Assembly (NCBI RefSeq): GCF_000280925.3
Contig: NZ_CP012109.1
Location: 868,001 to 932,000 of the forward strand
Length of the DNA stretch: 64,000 nt
Reading direction: 5' to 3'
From: Myxococcus hansupus
GTDB taxonomy: Bacteria > Myxococcota > Myxococcia > Myxococcales > Myxococcaceae
Shown here: positions 51,119 to 59,518 of the stretch, piece by piece
How positions within the stretch are numbered: position 1 is the stretch's first letter
Layout: each line of letters opens with the position of its first letter
Program-made: the position numbers and the translations under genes
The notes under the pieces: generated by a model
Database searches by the model: none
What the model was told of the DNA's origin: nothing
What the model saw: only the letters and a program-made list of their open reading frames with translations

Positions 51119-52243
51119 ATGGGTCATTCAAGTTGGAAGGCATTCCTGCGCAGCGGTGTGTTCGCGGCGCTGTCGGGCGTGGCGCTCGTGTCCGCGCCCG
51201 CGCTCGCTCGCAACACCATCACCACCGCCGCGGGATGCTCGCAGGAGTTCAAGGGCAGCAAGGCGCAAATCAAGACGTGCCGCGAGTGCGTGGATGCCGA
51301 CGGCCGCTTCCGGCTGAGCGCGGCGCGGAAGAGCTGGTCGTGCGATGCCGGGTCGTCGAGCGGAAGCAGCGGCGCCTCCGGCAGTGGCGGGCTGCGTCCC
51401 TCCAGGCCCGTGGGCTCGGACAAGCCTGCCCGGCCCGCGCAGAAGCCCGTGCCGAAGAAGTCACCGGCGTCGCCTCCGCCCGCGTCGCCGGGCAAGCACT
51501 TCAAGGACTACGTCACCATCAAGGCGGGCACGTTCACCATCGGCTCGCCCGAAAGCGACCCTGACCGGGATTCGAATGAGCATCGCGCCTCCATCACCTT
51601 GACGCGCGACTTCTTGATGAAGACGACGGAAGTCACGCAGGGCGAGTGGCTCTTCATCCAGCGCACGGCCACCGAGTACCACGACGAGGACTGCGGCTAT
51701 GACTGTCCCGTGGGCGGCATGAGCTGGAAGGGCGCGCTCGAGTACCTCAACGCGTTGTCCAAGAAGGAGGGGCTGGAGGCCTGCTACGTCTTCGACGGTG
51801 AGCAGGTGGAATGGCCCAAGGGGCTCGACTGCGCGGGGTACCGGCTGCCCACCGAGGCGGAGTGGGAGTACGCGGCGCGCGGTGGCTCCGAGGCGCCCCG
51901 GTATGGCGAGGCGGCGGAGATCGCCTGGTTCTTCGACAACAGCGCCAACACCTTGCATCCGGCCCGGACGAAGAAGGCCAATGCCTATGGCCTGTATGAC
52001 GTGTACGGCGGCGTCCAGGAATGGACGTGGGATTCCGCGGACGACGCGTCCTTCCAGGAGGGGGCGACGGACCCCTTCACGGGAACGGGCTCGCAGCCCA
52101 CGGAGCGCGGCGAGCGCATCATCCGCGGCGGCTCCTATCGCGACTCCATCCGGGTCATGCGCGCGCCGTGGCGCCGGGGCTACAACGCGAGCTTCACCTC
52201 CGCGGAGCTGGGCTTCCGGCCCGTGCGCACGGTGGTGAAGTAG
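51119..52243 (+). CDS. secreted formylglycine-generating-enzyme-like protein
   Basis: 374 residues from ATG 51119 (MGHSSWKAFLRSG). Signal peptide to ~30 (SAPALARN). Residues ~31-80 form a small four-Cys domain (CSQEFKGSK, CRECV, WSC). A Ser/Gly/Pro linker follows. Residues ~125-370 are a SUMF1/FGE-sulfatase fold (AGTFTIGSPESDPDRDSNEH, MSWKGALEYLNAL, YRLPTEAEWEYAARGG, NAYGLYDVYGGVQEWTWD, IRGGSYRD...GFRPVRT). The two catalytic Cys near the C-terminus are absent (RVMRAPWRRGYNA), so it is probably a binding or structural member, not a formylglycine maker. The N-terminal domain recurs alone in the next gene. Confidence 0.87.
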   Translation: MGHSSWKAFLRSGVFAALSGVALVSAPALARNTITTAAGCSQEFKGSKAQIKTCRECVDADGRFRLSAARKSWSCDAGSSSGSSGASGSGGLRPSRPVGSDKPARPAQKPVPKKSPASPPPASPGKHFKDYVTIKAGTFTIGSPESDPDRDSNEHRASITLTRDFLMKTTEVTQGEWLFIQRTATEYHDEDCGYDCPVGGMSWKGALEYLNALSKKEGLEACYVFDGEQVEWPKGLDCAGYRLPTEAEWEYAARGGSEAPRYGEAAEIAWFFDNSANTLHPARTKKANAYGLYDVYGGVQEWTWDSADDASFQEGATDPFTGTGSQPTERGERIIRGGSYRDSIRVMRAPWRRGYNASFTSAELGFRPVRTVVK

Positions 52244-52422
52244 CGGAGCGGTTTCCCCGCGCGTGTCGCGTCGCTCCATCGGGCGCGACCGCGCCGGCGT
52301 TCCGCGGTGTCGTGGTGGCTGTGCAAACACGCCCCGGCTCCACGGGGGCAAACCTGGCCTGTCCGCGAGTGCGCTGAGGACTCACGTGACAGGCGCCGTC
52401 ACTCGCAGGGGGGAGTCCATCA

Positions 52423-52722
52423 ATGCGTCATTCAACCTGGAAGTCGTTGCTTCGGGGTGGTGTCTTCGCCGCGCTGTCGGGCGTGGTGCTCATGTCCGCG
52501 CCCGTGCTCGCTCGCAACACCATCACCACGCCCGCGGGATGTTCGCAGGAGTTCAAGGGCAGCAAGGCGCAGACCAAGGCCTGTCGTGAGTGCGTGACGT
52601 CCGGCGGCCGGTTCAAGAAGAACGTCGCCCGGAAGACCTGGACGTGTGAGTCCAAGGAGGGCGCCAGCATTCAGACCTTGAGCGACGACGAGGCGCTCGT
52701 GTCCAAGGCCGTGGCTTCCTAG
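52423..52722 (+). CDS. secreted paralogue of the N-terminal Cys domain only
   Basis: 99 residues from ATG 52423 (MRHSTWKSLLRGG). Signal and four-Cys domain are nearly the same as residues 1-75 of the previous gene (ARNTITTPAGCSQEFKGSKAQTKACRECV), but the FGE domain is missing and the C-terminus is a short unrelated tail (KEGASIQTLSDDEALVSKAVAS). Ribosome site GGGGGGAG is present, and the upstream leader also resembles that of the larger gene. It arose by partial tandem duplication. It might bind the same partner as the larger protein. Confidence 0.75.
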   Translation: MRHSTWKSLLRGGVFAALSGVVLMSAPVLARNTITTPAGCSQEFKGSKAQTKACRECVTSGGRFKKNVARKTWTCESKEGASIQTLSDDEALVSKAVAS

Positions 52723-52751
52723 CCTTCAGTTCGTCGCGAGGCTCGAGCCGG

Positions 52752-52782
52752 ATGGCGCGGGACAGGCTTCGTCCCGCGCCAT
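52752..52782 (+). terminator. terminator hairpin after the small paralogue gene
   Basis: ATGGCGCGGGAC (52752-52763) and GTCCCGCGCCAT (52771-52782) are perfect 12-bp arms with a 7-nt loop, 30 nt after the stop. No long T tract follows. Confidence 0.7.
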
Positions 52783-53263
52783 CACTCGCCTCGCGAGTGT
52801 GCGGTGCTCGACGTCTGGAGGCGCCTGCCGCGAGGACTCCGGTTTCGTCGCCGTTTCGACAGCGCACCGGTACGCCGGGACAGTCCTTCCGGTCCGCGGA
52901 CGTAGTTTTTTCCGGCCGCCGTCCAGCGCCGAGCCCGGCTGTTCGCCCCGTGTTTTCATAAAGGGTTGAAACTGCTCGTGTTTTGCCTGCCGTCAGGCGC
53001 GGCACGGCGAATGCTATGGCGTTGGGCACGGTACGACGCGGACCGGGAGACGGGGCGGGTTGGTGGGTGTGGCGCTCCGGTACGCGTGGCGGGTTGCAGG
53101 GGCGGGTTGGAGCTGGGACGGCGCTTGGAGTGGGGAGGCGGGTCTCGGTGGGATGGGGGAAGCAGCACGGTGCGGCCTTCGCGGCGCCTCGTGGGGGCGG
53201 GGACGGTGAGGGACGTACCAGCAAGGCCGGGCTCGAGGACGGGGCTGGGAGCAGGACGGGGGG

Positions 53264-53459
53264 AGTAGAGGTGCTGAGTCGCCGCGCTTCATGGGGGTGG
53301 AGCGGGGTTGATTCGTGCCGCAGGGCCGGGCGCTACGACAGGTTCGGGAGCAGGACGGGGGAGTAGAGGTGCTGAGTCGCCGCGCTTCATGGGGGTGGAG
53401 CGGGGTTGATTCGTGCCGCAGGGCCGGGCGCTACGACAGGTTCGGGAGCAGGACGGGGG
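53264..53459. repeat. 98-bp tandem repeat, two copies
   Basis: Two nearly identical units (53264-53361 and 53362-53459) begin AGTAGAGGTGCTGAGTCG and end GGGAGCAGGACGGG. A partial third copy of the end (GGGAGCAGGACGGGG) precedes the first. There are no spacers, so it is not a CRISPR array. Non-coding. Confidence 0.85.
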
Positions 53460-53716
53460 GCGTGACGGGAGCGGACCCGCTGTGCTTCGTGGGGGCGAAG
53501 CGCGGCGGGTTCGCACCGGCGTTTGGGGAGGGGCCGCGGCCTGGGGCCTGGCACGGGCGAGGCGTATTGCCGCCGCCCGGTGCTGACCAGTCAGGCGGTC
53601 ATTGCGTGTCCGGACCGCGGATGAAAGTCGGAGGGCACGCAGTAGCTTCACCCGTGAGGTCGCTCGAAACGGTGAGGTGAGAGGGCGGGACGGGGTCGCA
53701 TCACGGGAGGCAGTGC

Positions 53717-54319
53717 ATGGGGGCGGTGTCCGCTCTGGCGGCGGTAGGGATGATGCTGACGGCGCAGACAGCGCCAACGTCGGGGCTCCCGCGGCGAACG
53801 CAGGACCCGGAGCGGCTGGCTCCCTTCGGGTTGATGCTGGACGCCAGCGCGCCCGAGGGCGCGGGACTCTCCCTGTCGTTCCGGCCCACGCGCATGCTGC
53901 GGCTCCATGTCGGTGGTACGCACAACGGCGTCCGTCCTGGCGCGCGCGTGGGACTCACGTTGCTGCCGTGGAAGGGCGCCCTGTCGCCAGCGCTGACGTT
54001 GGAGGCGGGGCACGCACGGCCCGCGAACGGCGAGGGCCTGGAGCGGCGCATCGTGGACCGCACCCAGATGCCCATCCATTCCTTCGAACGCGTGGGCTAC
54101 TCCTACGCGAGCGCGCTGCTGGGCTTCGAATGGCGGACGCCGCGGCGGCTGACCTTCTTCGTGCGGGGCGGCGTCAGCGTGATGCGGCTCTACAGCCCGG
54201 GCATCGTCGGTGTGGACGAGCAGTTCCGCGACGCGCTGGAGCCCGCGAACTTCCACGGGTGGAGCCTGAGCGACATCGAGCCCACGGCGAAGCTCGGCAT
54301 CCTGTGGTCATTTGGTTGA
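53717..54319 (+). CDS. outer-membrane beta-barrel-like protein
   Basis: 200 residues from ATG 53717, preceded by GGGAGGC. A short export-type N-terminus (VSALAAVGMMLTAQTAP), then alternating amphipathic strands: LSLSFRPTRMLRLHVGGTH, VGLTLLPWKGALSPALTLEAGH, SYASALLGFEWRTPRRLTFFVRGGVSVM, with a terminal Trp-Ser-Phe-Gly strand (KLGILWSFG). This is the pattern of a small barrel of 8 or so strands. Function unknown. Confidence 0.7.
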   Translation: MGAVSALAAVGMMLTAQTAPTSGLPRRTQDPERLAPFGLMLDASAPEGAGLSLSFRPTRMLRLHVGGTHNGVRPGARVGLTLLPWKGALSPALTLEAGHARPANGEGLERRIVDRTQMPIHSFERVGYSYASALLGFEWRTPRRLTFFVRGGVSVMRLYSPGIVGVDEQFRDALEPANFHGWSLSDIEPTAKLGILWSFG

Positions 54320-55294
54320 GGGTCCGGCCCGTACGGCGTCGAAGAAGGCCAGCACCTGCGCTTCGGCCCAGAAGTCAGGGCGGTGCAGTCGGCCTCCGAC
54401 GAAGCCCACGTGTCCGCCGTGCTCGGTCAGCACGACGCTAAGGAAGGGATTGTCCGTGGCGGCGGGCGGAATGACGGGCGCCTCCAGCATCGGGTCGTCG
54501 GCCGCGCTCAGCAGCAGGGTGGGCCGGCGGATGGCGTGCAGTCGGGGGCCCGAGGAGGATTCCGCGTAGTAGTGGGCGGCGTCCCGGAACCCGTGCAGCA
54601 TGGAGGTGACGGCGTCGTCGAAGGCGCGGATGGTGCGAGCCGCTTCCAGGGCCTTGGCATCGAAGGCGCCGGGAAAGTGCCGCAGCTTGTGCCGGGCCTT
54701 CTGCTTCAGCGTGCGCAGGAAGCGTTCGCGGTAGAGCAGGTGGAAGGGGCCGCCGCCATCCAGCTTCCGGCAGCAGGCGTCCAAGTCGTACGGCGCGCTG
54801 ACGGACGCGGCGGCATCCACGGGCGCGTCGTCGCCCAGCGTCTCCAGCAGCCGGCACAGCACGTTGGCGCCCAGCGAGAAGCCCACGGCGAAGAGCGGGC
54901 CGGTGACACGGGCGCGCGTCTCGTTCAGCACGCGCAGCGCATCGTCGACATCACCCGAGTGGTACGAGCGGGCCAGCCGGTTGGGCTCGCCGCTGCATGA
55001 GCGGAAGTTGAGCGCGGTGGCGCCCCAGCCTCGCGCCTGCGCGCCTCGGAGGATGGCCGTGACGTAGCCTGCCTGGGACGAGCCCTCCAGGCCGTGCAAC
55101 GCCACCACATGCGGCGCGCCTGTCGGGCCGTTGAACGAGTCCAGGTCCACGAAGTCGCCGTCTGGCAACTCCAGGCGCTCCCGCCGCAGCACGGGCGTGC
55201 GCGTGGGGCGCACCAGTGAGGCGTAGATGGTCTGTGCATGCTCGTTCGCCAGGCCAGGCGCGGGCACGAAGGGCTGGGTGGGCTGGAATCGCAC
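54308..55294 (-). CDS. alpha/beta hydrolase, YheT family
   Basis: About 328 residues from GTG 55294 (RFQPTQPFVPAPG), the start that matches the family; an upstream in-frame start (55441) is possible but adds Arg/Pro text. YheT features: NEHAQTIYASLVRPTR opening, LHGLEGSSQAGY oxyanion region, nucleophile in AVGFSLGANVLC, acid in LLLSAADDPM and His in TEHGGHVGFVGG. Likely an esterase of unknown substrate. It overlaps the end of the barrel gene by 12 nt on the opposite strand. Confidence 0.85.
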   Translation of the reverse strand: MRFQPTQPFVPAPGLANEHAQTIYASLVRPTRTPVLRRERLELPDGDFVDLDSFNGPTGAPHVVALHGLEGSSQAGYVTAILRGAQARGWGATALNFRSCSGEPNRLARSYHSGDVDDALRVLNETRARVTGPLFAVGFSLGANVLCRLLETLGDDAPVDAAASVSAPYDLDACCRKLDGGGPFHLLYRERFLRTLKQKARHKLRHFPGAFDAKALEAARTIRAFDDAVTSMLHGFRDAAHYYAESSSGPRLHAIRRPTLLLSAADDPMLEAPVIPPAATDNPFLSVVLTEHGGHVGFVGGRLHRPDFWAEAQVLAFFDAVRAGPSTK

Positions 55295-56065
55295 GGCCGG
55301 GGGATAACGCCCATGCGCGGTGACGACAAGCGCCGATGGCGGGCCTCCGCGCGGCAGACGTGCGGACAGTCGCCGCGACTCACGCGGCGCGTGCTCGCCT
55401 CTGTCAGGCACCCGCCGTGGCCATGCTGGAGCCGCTGACATGTCTGTGTTCGTGCGGACGCCCGCGAGTGCGCGGGCCCCGCGCCGACTCCCCTGGGGGC
55501 GGCGCAGGACCTCGCTGTTCGGAAATGTCGGGGGTTTTGTGTCGACAAATGTCCCGACATTTCCGAACAGCGAGCGCTCGACCGCATCTCCACCGCCTCC
55601 TGCCGGCGCATGACGTCATGACCTGAAGAGGAGGATTCGCGAGTGGCGTGTCACGCCGTTCCGGACCTCCGGCCGGGAGTGGCGTCCCAACCGCCCAGGA
55701 ATGCGAGGCACCCGCCCGGAGCATGGGCGTCAGCGCCTGGCAGAAACCGCGGCAGGCGATGTCCGCAATCCTGAGGACTGCCGCGGCAGGCCACATCACC
55801 ACGACAGGCGGCGAGACCTGCCACGCGGGTTCGGTCCGCAGAAAGAAGGACAGGTCGCCAGGGCCCCTGAACCTCGTGAGCGGTAGCCTCGGTGGCGACA
55901 CGCACGGGCGCGCCTATCCGTCGCCGCGCCCGCCTGACTTGGGCAGCGCCGCCAACCGTCGCGCCTATCCGTCGCCGCGCCCGCCTGACTTGGGCAGCGC
56001 CGCCAACCGTCGCGCCTATCCGTCGCGCGCTCGCCTGACTCGGGCAGCGCCGCCAACCGTCGCGC
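55295..56065. other. 771-nt gap with a long inverted repeat and 51-bp repeats
   Basis: No supported gene. It contains the 22-bp inverted repeat at 55511-55574 and most of the 51-bp tandem repeats (55907-56109) that start inside the neighbouring gene. A minus-strand frame upstream of the YkgJ-like gene's stop is just the repeats read on. Confidence 0.45.
55511..55574. repeat. 22-bp perfect inverted repeat with palindromic spacer
   Basis: Arms 55511-55532 and 55553-55574 are perfect complements (core GTTCGGAAATGTCGGG), with a 20-nt spacer that carries GTCGAC inside TTTGTGTCGACAAA. The whole can fold into a very stable cruciform or RNA hairpin. It lies ~217 nt before the hydrolase start. Unlike other hairpins here, its arms have no G/C-only composition. 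It could be an operator, terminator or a small mobile palindrome. Confidence 0.75.
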
Positions 56066-56109
56066 CTATCCGTCGCCGCGCCCGCCTGACTTGGGCAGCG
56101 CCGCCAACC
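55907..56109. repeat. 51-bp tandem repeats at the end of the YkgJ-like gene
   Basis: Four head-to-tail units (55907-55957, 55958-56008, 56009-56058, 56059-56109; the third is 50 bp and most diverged). Unit consensus begins GTCGCGCCTATCCGTCGCC. The fourth unit is the last 44 bases of the YkgJ-like coding sequence plus its stop region; the others are non-coding copies of the gene's 3' end. Contiguous, without spacers. Confidence 0.85.
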
Positions 56110-56485
56110 GTCGCGCCATGCGCATGGAGGCACAGCCCTCTTCACGCAGCACCCGCGCCTCCTCCTGGAGTCCGAAGAGGCCCAGGTACTTCTCCACGCG
56201 CTCCTCCAGGGTGGGGGCCTCGATGAGGGTGCAGACCTCATCCGGCTGGTAGTCGCGGCAGATGGCCGGACGCTGCTCGTACACGGCGCAGAGGTTGTCC
56301 TCCAGGAGGTGCGGGCAGCGCATGCCCAACGGCTTGTCGAGCGCGGCGATGTCGGGCGCCACGCAACAGGCGCCGCAGCAGGTGCACTCCACCTTCTTGG
56401 CCGGCGTGCCACTCACCGGGGGAGGACCTTCTCGACCTGTCCCAGGTTCGTCACCGTGAGACTCGCGCTCTGTCCCTTCTTCCAT
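56066..56485 (-). CDS. YkgJ-family Cys-cluster (zinc/iron-chelating) protein
   Basis: 139 residues from ATG 56485 (MEEGTERESHGDE). The cluster motif CTCCGACCV at ~34-42 is followed by MRCPHLL, LCAVYEQRPAICRDYQ, with further Cys near 86 and 118, as in YkgJ proteins thought to bind a metal or Fe-S cluster. The N-terminal 30 residues are extra and overlap the end of the zinc-ribbon gene by 73 nt. The C-terminus (RRLAALPKSGGRGDG) is made by the 51-bp repeat, so the true end may have been changed by the repeats. Confidence 0.8.
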   Translation of the reverse strand: MEEGTERESHGDEPGTGREGPPPVSGTPAKKVECTCCGACCVAPDIAALDKPLGMRCPHLLEDNLCAVYEQRPAICRDYQPDEVCTLIEAPTLEERVEKYLGLFGLQEEARVLREEGCASMRMARRLAALPKSGGRGDG

Positions 56486-57546
56486 CCGAGGAACTCCCGT
56501 TCGCCCTTGGGCTCCAGCACATGCTCCTGAACGCCGTCATTCTCGTAGCGCAGGCGCACGGTGTAGGCCTCCTCGCGGCGCAGCCGGTCCGCGTTGCCCA
56601 CGGCCAGGTCGGGCCAGCGGGGCGCGTCGTCCGCGCCGGACGCCTCGCGCCGGTCCACGGACTTCCATTCGTAGGTGTCGTACGTGCACTGCCGCGCGTA
56701 GACGGGCTCCTGTCGGTAGCGCGTCTCGTTCTGGCAATCCTCGTACGACTCGCGGCAGTACTTCGTCACGTCCTCGCACGTCTCTTCCACGAAGCCGTTG
56801 CCCCGGTCCTTGCGGCGGCACTTCTCCTCCGTGCCGCAGGCCACCTTGCGCGTCTTCGTCCGGCACACGCGCTCGGTGCCGTCGGCGACGCGGCGCGTGC
56901 CCCGCTGGCGCGACACGCAGTCGCGGATGTGAGCCACACCGGCCAGCTCTCCCGTTCCGTTGACGGGCATGCGAGGCGCCACGGCGCGCAGCTCGTCCTG
57001 CCAGCCCGTCTTCGACACCGGCGTGAAGCGCTCTTGCACCACGGCGCGCTTCCAGGCCGTGCCGACGACTTCGCCGGCGTACTCGTGCGTCCTCCCCGCC
57101 CACACGCCGAAGACGCTGGAGCCGAAGCAGCAGAGGAACACCGCGCCCAGCGCGAGCCACAGCATCGGCCTCTTCCGGGCGGGAGGCGGCGGTGGGGGCG
57201 GCGGCTCCGAGAACGCCTGCCGGGGCGCCACCTTCGCGTCGTCGGTGCGCTCCGCGCCGCAGTGCTTGCAGCGCGCCTGGTCACCCCGGGTGGCCGCGCC
57301 GCAGAACGCGCAGAACCAGTCTTCGCCCGCGTTGGCCAGCTCCAGCGCCGACGCATCCGTGACGCCCTCGCGCCGGGACTTGCCGGTGGCGGCGTCCACC
57401 TCTCCGAAGTCGAAGTCCGACTCCTGGCCCGTCAGCTCGCGCGGGTTGTTGCACCGGGGGCAGCGCTTGTGCCGGGCGGCAATCGCCTTCGTGTCACACG
57501 AAGTGCAGTTCCACGTGCCCTCGATGATGCGCGTTCGCTTCGCCAT
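56413..57546 (-). CDS. zinc-ribbon membrane protein
   Basis: 377 residues from ATG 57546 (MAKRTRIIEGTWNCTSCD). Zinc ribbon 1: CTSC...CPRC (14-36). Zinc ribbon 2: WFCAFCG...CKHCG (78-100). A Pro-rich linker (SEPPPPPPPPARKRP) precedes one membrane helix (MLWLALGAVFLCCFGSSVFGVW). The outer ~220 residues include a Cys-rich block (C.S.QR..., VCRTKTRKVACGTEEKC, YCRESYEDCQ). Topology: ribbons inside, Cys-rich domain outside. Function unknown. It is followed by the YkgJ-like gene, overlapping it. Confidence 0.78.
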   Translation of the reverse strand: MAKRTRIIEGTWNCTSCDTKAIAARHKRCPRCNNPRELTGQESDFDFGEVDAATGKSRREGVTDASALELANAGEDWFCAFCGAATRGDQARCKHCGAERTDDAKVAPRQAFSEPPPPPPPPARKRPMLWLALGAVFLCCFGSSVFGVWAGRTHEYAGEVVGTAWKRAVVQERFTPVSKTGWQDELRAVAPRMPVNGTGELAGVAHIRDCVSRQRGTRRVADGTERVCRTKTRKVACGTEEKCRRKDRGNGFVEETCEDVTKYCRESYEDCQNETRYRQEPVYARQCTYDTYEWKSVDRREASGADDAPRWPDLAVGNADRLRREEAYTVRLRYENDGVQEHVLEPKGEREFLGWKKGQSASLTVTNLGQVEKVLPR

Positions 57547-57569
57547 GATGTTTCATCCTAGCTGCCCTT

Positions 57570-58526
57570 TCACGCCCACAGCGCGCGAGGGAAGGGGACA
57601 TCCGAGGCGGCGGGGAGCCCTTCGCGAAGCGGGCGCAGCATGGGCAGGGAGCCGTCGCGGGCCTCGCGGCTCGCCTCGGGCAGCCGGGCCACCCACGGCA
57701 TGGTGTCGGGCTCCTCCCACAACACCACCTTCGACAGGCCGGCCTTGTGGGCCTGGGCCCGGGCGGCCTCCAACAGCGCGGCGGCGTCTTCCTCGGAGCG
57801 CGCGTCCAGCATCAGCACCACCAGCTCGCCGTGCCGGGCCATCATGGCCCACATGGCCGTGGACGCGCCCACCACCGCGCCGCAGGCCCGGGGCCGTGGA
57901 CGGCGCAGCAGCTCTGCGTAGATGCGCTCCCGCTCCAGATGCCAGTCCACCTGCTCGGCGCCGGGCCACATGAAGAAGGGGACCTCGGGCCGCCGCATGC
58001 GCGCGAGCGCGGCCGGCACGTCCTTGTCCTCGAGCAGCGAGTCCACCTTGTGCAGCACCGGCCCCCCGAGCACGGGCAGGTGCCAGTCCCAGGCGGGGAC
58101 CTCCCGGTAGCCCGAGCGGCCATAGATGCGCGGGCCCACGTCGGAGTAGAGCACCGCCGCCTGGGCCCGAGGCTCGGTGCGCTCCAGTTCGGAGGCCACC
58201 AGGTCCATCAACCGCGTGGCGTGGCCGTGGCCGCGCAGGGCCGTCTCGGTGAAGACGCTGGCGATGATGAAGCTGTCGCCGGGCGTGGACTGGCACTCCG
58301 AGTCCCGCAGGAAGCTGTGCGTGCGGAACGTCTCGCAGGAGGTGAGCACCTGGCCCGCGTCGTCACACAGGAGCCAGGTGCGCATGCCGTCCTGGCTCCA
58401 CGCATGGGCGCGCAGCCGGAGCTCCCGCTGGAGGAACTGCTCCACGGTGAGGGGCGAGCCCCAGGCGGCGTAGGTGAGGTGGTCCCGTTCGGCCTTCTGC
58501 GCTTCGTTGGCAACGACCAGATGCAT
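57570..58526 (-). CDS. GNAT N-acetyltransferase, LYC1-like
   Basis: 318 residues from ATG 58526 (MHLVVANEAQKAER). The N-terminal GNAT domain has the acetyl-CoA pocket IIASVFTETALRGHGHATRLMDLV (motif A, R-G-H-G-x-A) and SDVGPRIYGRSGYREVP (motif B). The C-terminal ~130 residues are extra, as in fungal LYC1 lysine acetyltransferase-like proteins. Substrate unknown. Reads toward the zinc-ribbon gene start, 23 nt away on the opposite side. Confidence 0.85.
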   Translation of the reverse strand: MHLVVANEAQKAERDHLTYAAWGSPLTVEQFLQRELRLRAHAWSQDGMRTWLLCDDAGQVLTSCETFRTHSFLRDSECQSTPGDSFIIASVFTETALRGHGHATRLMDLVASELERTEPRAQAAVLYSDVGPRIYGRSGYREVPAWDWHLPVLGGPVLHKVDSLLEDKDVPAALARMRRPEVPFFMWPGAEQVDWHLERERIYAELLRRPRPRACGAVVGASTAMWAMMARHGELVVLMLDARSEEDAAALLEAARAQAHKAGLSKVVLWEEPDTMPWVARLPEASREARDGSLPMLRPLREGLPAASDVPFPRALWA

Positions 58527-58601
58527 GGCGGCGGAGGGTATCCGCGCCCGCGTCGCCGCGCAGCAGCCGCGCGGTGGCGCCCGGCCGCCCTTCCTCCCCC
58601 C

Positions 58602-59273
58602 TCACAACTGGACGGTATAGGGGAAGCGGACGTGGAACTGCAGGTAGGCCTGTCCGACGTGGAAGATGCCGTCGCGCAGGCGCTCGGGCAGGCCCAGGCC
58701 CCCCAGCTCCTGCGGGACGTAGAAGGCGGACTCCCAGCCAAGGCTCACCAGGAAGCTCTTGGACACCTGCAGCTCCAGGTCCAGGCCCACCTCCGCTCCC
58801 GGCCGGACGAAGTGCGTGTTGGGCAAGGTGTTCGAGTGCAGGTACGCGTACGTCAGCAGCGCCCCCACGCCCAGGGACAGGCGCGCCGGTCCGGACGACA
58901 GCGGCACACCCAGCGACAGCGGCTTCCACGTCGCGCCGTACATGCCGGTGTCGCGCAGCTTGGGGGAGATGATGAGCGTGTCGGGGATGAGCAGGGACGG
59001 AGAGATGCGGACCTCGTCCAGGCTGGCCGCATACTTGCGGTAGCGCGGGGGCACCCGGCGCTGGTTCTTCTTCAGCCAGTCCTTGTCCAACACCGCCTGG
59101 ACGGAGAGCTTCAGGCCCGTGTGGATGGGCTGGTCCTCGAAGACGGGGCCAAAGAAGGCGAAGGCGGCGGGGCCCACCCCCACGTCCACCGGCACGGTGA
59201 AGCGTTGGGCGGAGGCCAGCGCGGGCAGGAGCAGCGCGCTGAGCAGCAGGAGGGGCGCGGAGCGCAGGGGCAT
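58602..59273 (-). CDS. outer-membrane beta-barrel protein
   Basis: 223 residues from ATG 59273 (MPLRSAPLLLLSALLLPALASAQR), with a clear signal peptide cleaved after ASA. Strand-like stretches (LSLGVGALLTYAYLHS, VGLDLELQVSKSFLVSLGWESAFYV) and an aromatic C-terminus (YLQFHVRFPYTVQL) fit an outer-membrane barrel. An upstream in-frame extension is rejected. Function unknown. Confidence 0.8.
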   Translation of the reverse strand: MPLRSAPLLLLSALLLPALASAQRFTVPVDVGVGPAAFAFFGPVFEDQPIHTGLKLSVQAVLDKDWLKKNQRRVPPRYRKYAASLDEVRISPSLLIPDTLIISPKLRDTGMYGATWKPLSLGVPLSSGPARLSLGVGALLTYAYLHSNTLPNTHFVRPGAEVGLDLELQVSKSFLVSLGWESAFYVPQELGGLGLPERLRDGIFHVGQAYLQFHVRFPYTVQL

Positions 59274-59518
59274 GGTTGTCCTCGACGACGTGCCCCGACT
59301 GAAGTTCGGCGCTGATTTTCTTGCAAGATGCGTCTGGAAAGCGGTGTGAACGGACCCACCCGGGGCCGCCACCGGCCCTCCGTCCAAAATCGACCAAGAA
59401 GGCATTGAAGCGCGGCACGCCTTTGAAGCAGGAAGGGGCTGCGTCGGCATCGGGGGGAACCACAGGCTTTCCGTACCCGGATATGCGATTTCGCCGGCGT
59501 CGCTGATTTGGAGACCCG

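Larger units (their letters stand above)
52723..53716. other. 994-nt gap without supported genes
   Basis: After the terminator at 52752-52782, this stretch has strongly G-rich plus-strand runs (GGGG/GGGTTGG patterns) and a 98-bp tandem repeat. Frames on both strands translate to Arg/Gly/Ser text without ribosome sites. It also holds the leader of the membrane-protein gene at 53717. Purine-rich and repetitive; possibly a regulatory or degenerate region. Confidence 0.45.

Noticed and set aside
52966..53366. overlapping plus-strand frames in the G-rich gap
   Set aside because: Gly/Arg/Trp low-complexity text, no ribosome site, and the frames run through a tandem repeat.
53264..53459. possible CRISPR array from repeated units
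   Set aside because: Only two 98-bp units, directly abutting with no spacers, and no cas genes in the window.
55907..56109. possible CRISPR array or minisatellite gene
   Set aside because: Units are contiguous 51-bp copies of a gene's 3' end, without spacers. The plus-strand RAYPSPRPPDLGSAAN frame has no start signal.
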